From contig JASLCG010000124.1 of assembly GCA_030151885.1 (NCBI GenBank), positions 1 to 19,526 of the forward strand: 19,526 nucleotides of DNA. The letters are read 5' to 3'. This document shows, one piece after another, positions 8,489-16,118 of this stretch. Made by a program: the position numbers and the translations under genes. Each line of letters opens with the position of its first letter. Position 1 is the stretch's first letter. Origin of the DNA: Bacteroides sp. Lineage in GTDB: Bacteria > Bacteroidota > Bacteroidia > Bacteroidales > Bacteroidaceae. The notes under the pieces were generated by a model that ran no database searches, was not told the origin of the DNA, and worked only from the letters and a program-made list of their open reading frames with translations.

Positions 8489-8536
8489 AAAAGTGGGGTG
8501 AATACTGAATTATGTCAGTAATTCATCTCACTTTTC
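8489..8536. terminator. Long hairpin between the peptidase gene and nqr, probable bidirectional terminator
   Basis: A stem of about 21 bp (8488-8508 with 8515-8536), with two G-T wobbles and one bulged A at 8520, encloses a 6-nt loop ATTATG. The base of the stem is AAAA on the left and TTTT on the right, as in bidirectional intrinsic terminators, but the T-run is short. It is about 140 nt after the peptidase stop and ends 24 bp before the nqr -7 box. An alternative is a regulatory leader or operator, though it lies upstream of the predicted transcription start. Confidence 0.6.
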
Positions 8537-8560
8537 CTCTTAAATCAGAGTTATATTTAT

Positions 8561-8568
8561 TACTTTTG
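8561..8568 (+). promoter_or_regulatory. -7 box for the nqrABCDEF operon
   Basis: TACTTTTG matches TAnnTTTG 36 bp before the nqrA ATG, giving a leader of about 32 nt. No TTTG is present at the -33 position, which abuts the preceding hairpin. Confidence 0.6.
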
Positions 8569-8604
8569 CTCAATAAATAAACAAAATCATTTATTTGTAA
8601 TAAC

Positions 8605-9957
8605 ATGGCAAATGTAATTAAATTACGTAAAGGCCTTGACATCTCTTTGAAAGGTGATGCAAAAGAGGAGTTAATCGCTGTAAAAGGAACTGGTTTATAT
8701 GCTTTAGTACCAGATGATTTTACAGGTGTAACACCTAAAATTGTAGTAAAACCTGATACGGAGGTAAAGGCTGGGGATACTTTGTTTTTTGATAAAAAGA
8801 ATCCCGAAGTGAAGTTTGTTTCACCAGTGAGCGGAGTAGTTACTGCGGTAGAACGCGGTGCTAGAAGAAAAGTATTAAACGTCACTGTTAAAGCTTCAGA
8901 AAATCAAGAATACGTAGATTTTGGTAAGAAAGAGGTAGCTTCTTTATCTGCAGACCAAGTAAAAGCTTCTTTACTAGAAGCTGGTATCTTTGGACTATTC
9001 AGAGAACGTCCATATGATGTAGTAGCTAATCCAAACAATACACCAAAAGCAATATTCGTATCTGGATTTAATAGCAACCCCCTTGCTGGTAATTTTGAAT
9101 TCGCGCTTCAAGGCGATGAAGCTAACTTCCAAACAGGACTTGATGCTTTAGCTAAACTGGCTAAAACTTACTTAACTTTAAGTGTACAACAAAAAGCTGC
9201 GGCTCTTACTCAAGCTAAAAATGTAGAAATTAACTACATTGATGGCCCACATCCTGCAGGTAATGTTGGTGTACAAATCCATCAAATTTCACCTATTAAT
9301 AAAGGAGAAATCGTTTGGACTGTAACACCAGAAGTTGTCATCTTTATTGGTCGTCTTTTCAATACAGGAAAAGTGGACTTTACAAGAACTGTTGCTTTTG
9401 TTGGTTCGGAAGTAAAAGAGCCAGCATACTGCAAACTTCAACTAGGTGAACAACTAACAAACCTATTTAAAGGTCGCGTATCTGACGGCAGAAAACTACG
9501 CTATATCAGTGGTAGTGTCTTAACAGGCAAGCAAATTTCAAACGAAGGCTTTTTAGGTGCTACAGATACTATGGTAACTGTAATCCCAGAGGGCGATGAC
9601 ATCGATGAATTATTCGGTTGGATTATGCCTCGTACAAATCAATACAGTGTAAATCATTCTTACCTAACTTGGTTACAAAGCAAAAAGAAAAAATATGTTC
9701 TTGATGCTCGTATCAAAGGTGGTGAACGTAAAATGATTTTCTCTAATGAGTACGATAAGGTATTACCTATGGACATTTACCCAGAGTATCTTATTAAATC
9801 AATCTTAGCAGGTGATATTGATCGTATGGAACAATTAGGTATTTACGAAATTGCTCCAGAAGATTTTGCGCTTTGTGAATTTGTATGTTCTTCGAAAGTA
9901 GAGCTTCAAAAAATTATTCGCAACGGTCTTGATATGCTAAGAGCTGAAATGTGTTAA
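8605..9957 (+). CDS. nqrA: Na+-translocating NADH:quinone reductase subunit A
   Basis: This is the peripheral, cofactor-free subunit of the Nqr complex, on the cytoplasmic side, associated with quinone interaction at the NqrA/NqrB interface. The 450-aa length is normal for the family and there is no membrane segment. Diagnostic stretches are the N-terminal IKLRKGLDISLKG, the biotinyl-lipoyl-like segment around residues 38-93 with FVSPVSGVV, GPHPAGNVGVQIHQISPI in the middle, and the C-terminal DIYPEYLIKSILAGDIDRMEQLGIYEIAPEDFALCEFVCSSK compared in pieces with known NqrA. It is the first gene of a six-gene operon; nqrB begins 21 nt later. The stop is followed directly by two more in-frame TAA codons (9958-9963). 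No Shine-Dalgarno is visible. Confidence 0.96.
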   Translation: MANVIKLRKGLDISLKGDAKEELIAVKGTGLYALVPDDFTGVTPKIVVKPDTEVKAGDTLFFDKKNPEVKFVSPVSGVVTAVERGARRKVLNVTVKASENQEYVDFGKKEVASLSADQVKASLLEAGIFGLFRERPYDVVANPNNTPKAIFVSGFNSNPLAGNFEFALQGDEANFQTGLDALAKLAKTYLTLSVQQKAAALTQAKNVEINYIDGPHPAGNVGVQIHQISPINKGEIVWTVTPEVVIFIGRLFNTGKVDFTRTVAFVGSEVKEPAYCKLQLGEQLTNLFKGRVSDGRKLRYISGSVLTGKQISNEGFLGATDTMVTVIPEGDDIDELFGWIMPRTNQYSVNHSYLTWLQSKKKKYVLDARIKGGERKMIFSNEYDKVLPMDIYPEYLIKSILAGDIDRMEQLGIYEIAPEDFALCEFVCSSKVELQKIIRNGLDMLRAEMC

Positions 9958-9978
9958 TAATAAAACAGATATAAATAA

Positions 9979-11160
9979 ATGAAAGCGTTAAAAAATTATA
10001 TCGAAAAGATAAAACCTCATTTTGAAGAAGGTGGAAAGCTACAGGCATTCCATTCTCTTTTTGATGGATTTGCTACATTCCTTTTCGTGCCAAATACAAC
10101 TTCTAAATCGGGTACACACATCCACGATTCAGCGGATAGTAAACGATTAATGTCGTTTGTAGTTCTTGCATTGATGCCTGCACTATTATTTGGTATGTAT
10201 AACGTAGGATACCAACACTTCTCTTTAGTAGCTAAAACACCTGCTACTTTCTTTGAAATGTTTGGATATGGTTTCTTAGCTGTATTGCCTAAGGTTATCG
10301 TCTCTTATGTTGTAGGTCTAGGTATAGAATTTGTTGTAGCACAATGGAAAAAAGAAGAAATTAACGAGGGATTCCTTGTTTCGGGTATTCTTATCCCTAT
10401 GATTGTTCCTATTGATTGTCCACTATGGATCCTAGCAGTAGCAACAGCATTTGCTGTTATTTTTGCGAAAGAAATCTTTGGTGGTACTGGTATGAACATC
10501 TTCAACGTAGCATTAGTTACACGTGCATTCCTATTCTTCTCTTACCCAACTAAAATGTCGGGTGATGCAGTTTGGGTTGCTAAAGACAGTATTTTTGGAT
10601 TAGGAAAAACAGCTGATGCATTTACTGCTGCAACACCTCTTGGTGAAGCTGCTGTAGCGGCTGCTGATAAATTCCCTGCATTCAACTGGGATATGGTTAC
10701 TGGTCTTATACCAGGGTCAATCGGTGAAACTAGTGTTATTGCTATTGGTATCGGTGCTGTTATACTACTTATTACAGGTATTGCAAGCTGGAAAACAATG
10801 TTTTCTATGTTCATTGGTGGTGCCTTAATGGGTTGGATCTTCAACGTAGTTGGTCCTGATACTGCGATGGCTCACATGCCTTGGTATACTCACATTGTAC
10901 TAGGAGGATTCTGTTTTGGTGCTGTATTTATGGCAACTGACCCAGTTACTTCTGCTAGAACAGAAACAGGTAAGTATATTTACGGATTCTTGATTGGTGT
11001 TATGGCAATCGTTATTCGTGTACTTAACCCAGGTTACCCAGAAGGTGTAATGTTAGCTATTTTATTAATGAACATATTTGCGCCATTAATCGACTATTAT
11101 GTAGTTCAAGCTAATATTAATCGTCGTCAAAAACGTGCATTAAATAACTCTAACAATTAA
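9979..11160 (+). CDS. nqrB: Na+-translocating NADH:quinone reductase subunit B
   Basis: This 393-aa polytopic inner-membrane subunit binds a covalent FMN and riboflavin and is central to sodium translocation. Hydrophobic helices start near residue 57. The predicted flavinylation site is Thr219 in D-A-F-T-A-A-T-P (213-220). The usual Dxx(S/T)GAT motif here has Ala in place of Gly, so the site reads TAAT. Other family features are SGILIPMIVPIDCPLW (135-150), FGGTGMNIFNVALVTRAFLF (167-186), and MATDPVTSARTETGKYIYG near the C-terminus. The FMN would be attached by the flavin transferase ApbE, which is not in this window. It is encoded in the nqr operon with only 6 nt before nqrC. Confidence 0.96.
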   Translation: MKALKNYIEKIKPHFEEGGKLQAFHSLFDGFATFLFVPNTTSKSGTHIHDSADSKRLMSFVVLALMPALLFGMYNVGYQHFSLVAKTPATFFEMFGYGFLAVLPKVIVSYVVGLGIEFVVAQWKKEEINEGFLVSGILIPMIVPIDCPLWILAVATAFAVIFAKEIFGGTGMNIFNVALVTRAFLFFSYPTKMSGDAVWVAKDSIFGLGKTADAFTAATPLGEAAVAAADKFPAFNWDMVTGLIPGSIGETSVIAIGIGAVILLITGIASWKTMFSMFIGGALMGWIFNVVGPDTAMAHMPWYTHIVLGGFCFGAVFMATDPVTSARTETGKYIYGFLIGVMAIVIRVLNPGYPEGVMLAILLMNIFAPLIDYYVVQANINRRQKRALNNSNN

Positions 11161-11166
11161 TCCGAA

Positions 11167-11865
11167 ATGAAATTAAATACTAATAGTAATAGCTATACTA
11201 TCATATATGCTTCGGTGATTGTTGTTATCGTTGCATTCGCTCTAGCTTTTGTATCGGCTTCATTAAGTGATACTCAAAAGCAGAATGAAGATTATGATAA
11301 GATGAAACAAATCCTTTCAGCTCTTAATATTGATGCTAGCAAAGCTAAGGATGTCCAAGCTGAGTTTGATAAGTATATTAAAGCTGACGAGATTATAAAC
11401 TCTAAGGCTGAAGTTTTAGCTGATAAAGGTGGTTTTAAAGTTGATATCAAAGCAGAATTAGCTGAAAAACTAGAAGATAGACAGCTTCCTCTTTATATCT
11501 GTGAAGTAAACGGAGAGACAAAATACATCCTTCCTCTTTACGGTGCAGGTTTATGGAATGCTATTTGGGGATATATCGCTCTAAACGAAGATAAAAACAC
11601 GGTCTATGGTGTTTACTTCGACCATGCTGGTGAAACTCCAGGTCTAGGTGCAGAAATTGCTACTAAACTATTCCAAGACGAGTTTTTAAACAAACACGTT
11701 ATGAATAATGGTAAAGTGGAACTAAGCGTTGTGAAAAAAGGAAAAGTTCAAAAGGCAGAGTTCGAAGTAGATGGTATCTCTGGTGGTACAATTACATCTA
11801 ATGGTGTAGATGCAATGTTGAAAAAATGCATCAGCCAGTACGATGAATTTTTAAAAATTAAATAA
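11167..11865 (+). CDS. nqrC: Na+-translocating NADH:quinone reductase subunit C
   Basis: This subunit has one N-terminal membrane helix (about 11-33) and a periplasmic FMN-binding domain; it is 232 aa, a little shorter than Vibrio NqrC. The flavinylation motif is D-G-I-S-G-G-T (202-208) with Thr208 as the expected FMN-bearing residue. The canonical form is SGAT, so here Ala is replaced by Gly. The motif YGAGLWNAIWGYIAL and the segment FDHAGETPGLGAEI are characteristic of NqrC/RnfG proteins. Its position between nqrB and nqrD fixes it as NqrC rather than RnfG. Its stop codon overlaps the Shine-Dalgarno of nqrD. Confidence 0.96.
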   Translation: MKLNTNSNSYTIIYASVIVVIVAFALAFVSASLSDTQKQNEDYDKMKQILSALNIDASKAKDVQAEFDKYIKADEIINSKAEVLADKGGFKVDIKAELAEKLEDRQLPLYICEVNGETKYILPLYGAGLWNAIWGYIALNEDKNTVYGVYFDHAGETPGLGAEIATKLFQDEFLNKHVMNNGKVELSVVKKGKVQKAEFEVDGISGGTITSNGVDAMLKKCISQYDEFLKIK

Positions 11866-11870
11866 GGAGG
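11864..11870 (+). promoter_or_regulatory. Strong Shine-Dalgarno for nqrD
   Basis: AAGGAGG lies 9 nt before the nqrD ATG and overlaps the TAA stop of nqrC. A near-perfect anti-16S match is unusual here, because none of the other genes in the window shows one. It supports ATG 11880 as the nqrD start and suggests independent re-initiation on the polycistronic message. Confidence 0.75.
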
Positions 11871-11879
11871 AAAAAGAAT

Positions 11880-12512
11880 ATGAGTCAATTATTTTCTAAA
11901 AAGAATAGAGAAGTATTCTCAGCTCCACTAGGAATCAATAACCCTGTAACTGTACAGGTTCTTGGTATCTGTTCTGCATTAGCGGTTACTGCTAAACTAG
12001 AACCAGCTATTGTGATGGGGCTATCTGTGACTATTATTGTTGCATTCGCAAACGTTATTATATCATTAATCCGTAAAACGATACCTAATCGTATTCGTAT
12101 TATTGTACAGCTTGTGGTTGTTGCAGCATTAGTAACAATTGTAAGTGAGTTCTTAAAAGCATTTGCGTACGACGTAAGTAAACAGTTATCTGTTTATATT
12201 GGTCTGATTATTACAAACTGTATCTTGATGGGTCGTCTTGAGGCATTCGCTATGGCTAATGGTCCTTGGGAGTCTTTCTTAGATGGTGTAGGTAATGGTC
12301 TTGGTTATGCTAAAATACTTGTTATTGTTGGTTTCTTCCGTGAACTATTAGGTTCTGGCGAATTGTTTGGTTTCAAAGTAATTCCAGAGTCATTCTATAG
12401 TAACGGATACTTGAATAACGGCCTTATGGTAATGCCTCCAATGGCACTTGTCATCTGTGCTTGTATTATATGGTACGAAAGAAGCAAAAATAAAGAGTTA
12501 CAAGAAAAATAA
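11880..12512 (+). CDS. nqrD: Na+-translocating NADH:quinone reductase subunit D
   Basis: This 210-aa integral membrane subunit has about six helices and is homologous to RnfE and, as an inverted half, to NqrE. Cys31 (LGICSALAV) and Cys114 (ITNCILMGR) match the two cysteines that, with two from NqrE, hold the intramembrane iron-sulfur cluster. ITNCILMGRLEAFAM is a family signature. The start is fixed by the Shine-Dalgarno 9 nt upstream. A 74-nt gap follows before nqrE, the longest inside the operon. Confidence 0.96.
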   Translation: MSQLFSKKNREVFSAPLGINNPVTVQVLGICSALAVTAKLEPAIVMGLSVTIIVAFANVIISLIRKTIPNRIRIIVQLVVVAALVTIVSEFLKAFAYDVSKQLSVYIGLIITNCILMGRLEAFAMANGPWESFLDGVGNGLGYAKILVIVGFFRELLGSGELFGFKVIPESFYSNGYLNNGLMVMPPMALVICACIIWYERSKNKELQEK

Positions 12513-12586
12513 TAATACGAATGTAGATTGATACACTTCTTTACTATATGAAGAAGTAAAGTCAACTTTAATTCTTAAATAACAAT

Positions 12587-13183
12587 ATGGATTATCTAAG
12601 TTTATTTATAAGATCGATTTTTGTCGATAATATGATCTTCGCATTCTTCTTGGGTATGTGTTCGTACCTAGCAGTTTCGAAGAACGTAAAAACAGCATTA
12701 GGACTAGGTATCGCAGTTACTTTCGTGTTAGTTGTAACTCTACCTGTTAACTATTTGTTGGAAAACTATGTACTTAAACCAGATGTACTAATTGAAGGAG
12801 TAGACTTAAGTTTCTTAAGCTTTATTCTGTTCATTGCCGTTATTGCTGGTATTGTACAATTGGTTGAGATGGTTGTAGAACGCTTTTCTCCATCTTTATA
12901 TGCATCATTAGGTATCTTCTTACCTCTTATCGCTGTTAACTGTGCGATTATGGGTGGATCTCTATTTATGCAACAAAAAGATTTCGTAAACGTTGGTGAG
13001 GCTACAGTGTACGGTTTAGGTTCTGGTATTGGCTGGATTCTAGCTATCGTTGGTCTTGCTGCAATCCGAGAAAAAATGACATACTCAGACGTGCCAGCTC
13101 CATTAAGAGGCCTTGGTATTACGTTTATTGTAGTAGGTCTTATGGCTATGGCCTTTATGTGTTTCTCTGGATTAAATATTTAA
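12587..13183 (+). CDS. nqrE: Na+-translocating NADH:quinone reductase subunit E
   Basis: This 198-aa, six-helix membrane subunit partners NqrD. Cys25 (GMCSYLAV) and Cys119 (AVNCAIMGG) correspond to the cluster-binding cysteines of Vibrio NqrE. YGLGSGIGWILAIVGLAAIREKM is highly typical of the family, followed by the usual PLRGLGITF. The product pairs with NqrD in inverted topology, forming the electron path across the membrane between the NqrF 2Fe-2S centre and the NqrC FMN. The nqrF start lies 19 nt after its stop. Confidence 0.96.
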   Translation: MDYLSLFIRSIFVDNMIFAFFLGMCSYLAVSKNVKTALGLGIAVTFVLVVTLPVNYLLENYVLKPDVLIEGVDLSFLSFILFIAVIAGIVQLVEMVVERFSPSLYASLGIFLPLIAVNCAIMGGSLFMQQKDFVNVGEATVYGLGSGIGWILAIVGLAAIREKMTYSDVPAPLRGLGITFIVVGLMAMAFMCFSGLNI

Positions 13184-13202
13184 TAAGTAAAAACAATAAA
13201 CA

Positions 13203-14447
13203 ATGACAAATTTAATATTAGCGAGTATAATTGTCTTCCTTGCAGTTATCTTATTGCTTGTTATAATTTTGCTTGTAGCTAAAAAATATTTATCACCATC
13301 GGGCGAGGTTACAGTAGATCTTAATGGAAAAAAAGAGTTGAAAACTGAACCAGGAGGTACTGTATTAGGTACACTTTCTGCAAACGGAATTTTCCTTTCG
13401 TCTGCTTGTGGTGGTAAAGGTTCTTGTGGACAATGTACTTGTCAAGTAATTGAAGGTGGAGGCGAAATTCTTCCAACTGAAAAAGTTCACTTCTCTCGTA
13501 AAGAACAAGCAGCTCACTGGCGTCTAGGTTGCCAAGTGAAAGTGAAAGAGGATATGAAAGTACAAGTTCCAGAATCTGTACTTGGTGTTAAAAAATGGGA
13601 GTGCGAAGTTGTTTCAAATAATAACGTAGCAACATTTATTAAAGAATTTGTTGTAAAACTTCCTGCTGGAGAGCACATGGATTTTATCCCAGGTAGCTAT
13701 GCACAGATTGACATTCCTGAATATTCATTAAGTTACAAAGATTTTGATATTGATAAACAATTCCACGGAGATTGGGATCAATTCAAAATGTGGGACTTAA
13801 CTTGTAAAAACGAAGACCCAACAGTTCGTGCTTACTCAATGGCTAACTATCCTGAAGAAGGAGATGTTATTATGTTGAACGTACGTATTGCAACTCCTCC
13901 ATTTGACCGTAAAAATGGTGGATTTATGAAGGTTAATCCAGGTATCGCTTCATCTTATATCTTTAACCTTAAACCAGGTGATAAGGTACAAATGAGTGGT
14001 CCTTATGGAGATTTCCACCCAATTCTTAATACGAAGAACGAAATGTTGTACATTGGTGGTGGTGCTGGTATGGCTCCTCTACGTGCACATGTACTTTACC
14101 TACTTAATACACTTAAGATTACAGATCGTAAGATCTCTTATTGGTATGGTGCTCGTTCAAAAGGTGAGATTTTCTACGAAGAAGATTTCCGTAAATTGGA
14201 GAAAGAGTTTCCTAACTTCTCATTCCATATTGCACTAAGTGCTCCATTGCCAGAAGATAACTGGGATGGTCCTGTAGGATTTATCCACCAAGTTATTTAT
14301 GACCATTACTTGAAGAATCACGATGCACCTGAAGATATTGAATACTACATGTGTGGTCCTGGTCCTATGAGTAAAGCAGTAGAAGGCATGCTTTGGGATC
14401 TAGGTGTTCCAAGAGAAAACCTATTGTTTGACGACTTTGGAGGTTAA
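13203..14447 (+). CDS. nqrF: Na+-translocating NADH:quinone reductase subunit F (NADH-oxidising, 2Fe-2S/FAD)
   Basis: This is the electron-input subunit: one N-terminal membrane helix (about 4-26), a ferredoxin-like 2Fe-2S domain, and a ferredoxin-NADP-reductase-like module facing the cytoplasm. It is 414 aa (Vibrio about 408). The 2Fe-2S ligands are Cys69, Cys75, Cys78 and Cys110. FAD binding is marked by RAYSMANYPEE (209-219) and GPYGDF (266-271). NADH binding is marked by GGGAGMAPLR (285-294) and CGPGPM (384-389), and the protein ends in the family's typical FDDFGG. All cofactor residues are intact. It is the last gene of nqrABCDEF, followed by a strong terminator 26 nt after the stop. Confidence 0.97.
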   Translation: MTNLILASIIVFLAVILLLVIILLVAKKYLSPSGEVTVDLNGKKELKTEPGGTVLGTLSANGIFLSSACGGKGSCGQCTCQVIEGGGEILPTEKVHFSRKEQAAHWRLGCQVKVKEDMKVQVPESVLGVKKWECEVVSNNNVATFIKEFVVKLPAGEHMDFIPGSYAQIDIPEYSLSYKDFDIDKQFHGDWDQFKMWDLTCKNEDPTVRAYSMANYPEEGDVIMLNVRIATPPFDRKNGGFMKVNPGIASSYIFNLKPGDKVQMSGPYGDFHPILNTKNEMLYIGGGAGMAPLRAHVLYLLNTLKITDRKISYWYGARSKGEIFYEEDFRKLEKEFPNFSFHIALSAPLPEDNWDGPVGFIHQVIYDHYLKNHDAPEDIEYYMCGPGPMSKAVEGMLWDLGVPRENLLFDDFGG

Positions 14448-14473
14448 TCCAATCGTTTAACTAGAATATATAT

Positions 14474-14507
14474 AACGGCAGATGATTTTTTCATCTGCCG
14501 TTTTTTT
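14474..14507 (+). terminator. Terminator of the nqr operon
   Basis: A 12-bp perfect stem (AACGGCAGATGA with TCATCTGCCGTT) with a 5-T loop is followed by more Ts to 14507. The last T is also the first base of the -7 box of the next gene, so terminator and promoter are fused. Confidence 0.93.
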
Positions 14508-14514
14508 ATCTTTG
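14507..14514 (+). promoter_or_regulatory. -7 box for the dbpA-like helicase gene
   Basis: TATCTTTG matches TAnnTTTG. It ends only 6 nt before ATG 14521, so transcription should begin within a few bases of the start codon. No TTTG is seen at -33, a position occupied by the terminator hairpin. Confidence 0.55.
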
Positions 14515-14520
14515 TACTCT

Positions 14521-15852
14521 ATGAACAAAGAGATTATTGAAAAAGCGATGTCTGCTGTCGGTATTGAGCAACTCACACCAATGCAGCAAAAAACTATAAA
14601 TCATGCTACAGATAAGCGTGATATCATTTTACTTTCACCAACAGGATCGGGAAAAACATTGGCCTATTTGTTACCATTGCTTCTGGTTCTTAATGAACAG
14701 AAGGATAGCAAAAGGCTCACTACATTGGTTTTAGTACCATCTAGAGAGTTAGCCCTACAAGTACATAGAGTATTTGTCTCTTTAAAATCGGGCTATAGTG
14801 CTGTGTGCTGCTATGGAGGACACTCTTTAGTTGATGAGAAAAAATCTCTATTGGCGGGCGACTCTGCTGTTGTAATAGGTACGCCTGGTCGTATTTTAGA
14901 CCATATAGAGCGTGCTAATCTGGATACATCTGCTATTGATTTTCTTATTATCGACGAATTTGATAAGGCATTAGAGTTTGGCTTCCATGAAGAGATGTCT
15001 AAAATAATAAACTTACTTCCTGTTTTAAATCGTAGATTTTTATTATCAGCCACAGATGCCGACGAGATACCTCAATTTACAGGGGTAGGAAGATTATTAA
15101 AGTTAGATTACTTAAAAGAGAATGCCAATTTAGAAGAGCGTTTAGACCAGCTGCTTGTAAAATCTCCACAAAGGGACAAGTTAGAGACACTCTATCAGTT
15201 GTTATGTACTTTTGATGGTGGGTCATCTTTGGTGTTCTGTAATCACCGTGAGTCTGTAGATCGAGTAAATGAATTTCTAAAGACTAAAAAAATAGATAGT
15301 GAGGCTTTTCATGGAGGTCTAGAACAGGATAATAGAGAACGTTCGTTGTATAAATTTAGCAATGGTAGTTCTCAGGTGTTAGTTTGTACAGATCTAGCAG
15401 CACGCGGATTGGATATTCCAGAAGTAGAGCATGTAGTACATTACCACATGCCTGTAAATGAAGAGGCTTTTACACATCGTAACGGAAGAACAGCACGTTG
15501 GAAATCTACAGGAGCATCTTACTTAATACTTCATGGAGAAGAGAGCTTGCCAGAATACATAACTTCAGAGCTTGCAGAATTTAGTTTTCCTGAAAATTTA
15601 CCATTACCCAAACCATCAGAGTGGGTAACGCTTTATATAGGAAAAGGGAAAAAAGATAAACTTAATAAAGTTGATATTGTTGGTTTCTTCTTTAAAAAAG
15701 GAAAGCTCAAAAAAGATGAATTAGGAAGAATTGATGTAAAAGATCATTTTGCATATGTTGCAGTAAAACGAAAAGCTGTCAAGCAATTACTGAAATTAAT
15801 AAATGGTGAAAAAATTAAAGGGATGAAAACCATATTCCAAGAGGCATATTAA
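14521..15852 (+). CDS. dbpA: DEAD-box ATP-dependent RNA helicase, DbpA-like
   Basis: This 443-aa protein has two RecA-like helicase domains and a C-terminal DbpA-type RNA-binding domain (about 367-443). In E. coli DbpA acts in 50S assembly by binding 23S rRNA hairpin 92. Motifs: TPMQ (19-22), SPTGSGKT (39-46), PSREL (73-77), TPGR (121-124), motif II DEFD (145-148, not DEAD), SAT (176-178), LVFCNHR (237-243), CTDLAARGLD (289-298), HRNGRTAR (319-326). Catalytic Asp145 and Glu146 are kept; only the third position is changed. The frame is open to an ATG at 14482, but that lies inside the nqr terminator hairpin, so ATG 14521 was chosen. Met10 (14548) is an alternative that would restore a normal leader but cut the N-terminal helix. 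The gene is monocistronic. Assignment to DbpA rather than another DEAD-box group rests on the C-terminal domain. Confidence 0.88.
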   Translation: MNKEIIEKAMSAVGIEQLTPMQQKTINHATDKRDIILLSPTGSGKTLAYLLPLLLVLNEQKDSKRLTTLVLVPSRELALQVHRVFVSLKSGYSAVCCYGGHSLVDEKKSLLAGDSAVVIGTPGRILDHIERANLDTSAIDFLIIDEFDKALEFGFHEEMSKIINLLPVLNRRFLLSATDADEIPQFTGVGRLLKLDYLKENANLEERLDQLLVKSPQRDKLETLYQLLCTFDGGSSLVFCNHRESVDRVNEFLKTKKIDSEAFHGGLEQDNRERSLYKFSNGSSQVLVCTDLAARGLDIPEVEHVVHYHMPVNEEAFTHRNGRTARWKSTGASYLILHGEESLPEYITSELAEFSFPENLPLPKPSEWVTLYIGKGKKDKLNKVDIVGFFFKKGKLKKDELGRIDVKDHFAYVAVKRKAVKQLLKLINGEKIKGMKTIFQEAY

Positions 15853-15883
15853 ACGATTACTACGCTTCTTAAAATAAAAATAG

Positions 15884-15932
15884 AACCGATAACTAGGTAA
15901 TTTACATTGTATTACTAGTTGTCGGTTTTTTT
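15884..15932 (+). terminator. Terminator of the dbpA-like gene
   Basis: A long stem (AACCGATAACTA...TAAT with ATTACTAGTTGTCGGTT, one wobble and one bulged G) is followed by seven Ts (15926-15932, of which the first two pair). It starts 31 nt after the stop. Confidence 0.88.
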
Positions 15933-16034
15933 GATTTACATCAATTTTATTAATATCAATTTGTTATATAAATGGATTATATGTAATCAAATAGTATTTT
16001 AAATGAACTGTTTGAGTATTATTTTATCTATAAT

Positions 16035-16066
16035 TTTGGCTGATATACAATATTTGCATACTTTCG
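16035..16066 (+). promoter_or_regulatory. Promoter of serC-serA
   Basis: TTTG (16035-16038), 20 bp, then TACTTTCG (16059-16066) fits the Bacteroidetes -33/-7 arrangement with one mismatch in the -7 box. It gives a leader of about 48 nt before ATG 16119. An alternative -7 box TAATTTTG (16031-16038) is an exact match but uses the same TTTG and has its own TTTG only 16 bp upstream. The rest of 15933-16118 is A/T-rich with no gene. Confidence 0.55.
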
Positions 16067-16118
16067 TAAAGTAAATATGCACAATGAATGTGTCAATGAT
16101 AAATATAAATTTTAATAA

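Noticed and set aside
8350..8604. A riboswitch upstream of nqrA
   Set aside because: Both hairpins lie upstream of the predicted transcription start, and no known riboswitch core was recognised.
8523..8885. 120-aa minus-strand frame over the nqrA start
   Set aside because: It lies across the nqr promoter and the conserved nqrA N-terminus and has no family resemblance.
8605..14447. An Rnf (ferredoxin:NAD) complex instead of Nqr
   Set aside because: The NADH-oxidising NqrF with FAD and 2Fe-2S domains and the NqrA subunit are present; RnfB and RnfC are absent.
14482..14520. Upstream ATG at 14482 as start of the helicase
   Set aside because: It lies in the nqr terminator stem and upstream of the predicted transcription start; the added residues do not resemble a DEAD-box N-terminus.
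15933..16034. Short direct repeat ATCAATTT as part of a repeat array
   Set aside because: Only two copies in A/T-rich spacer; expected by chance.
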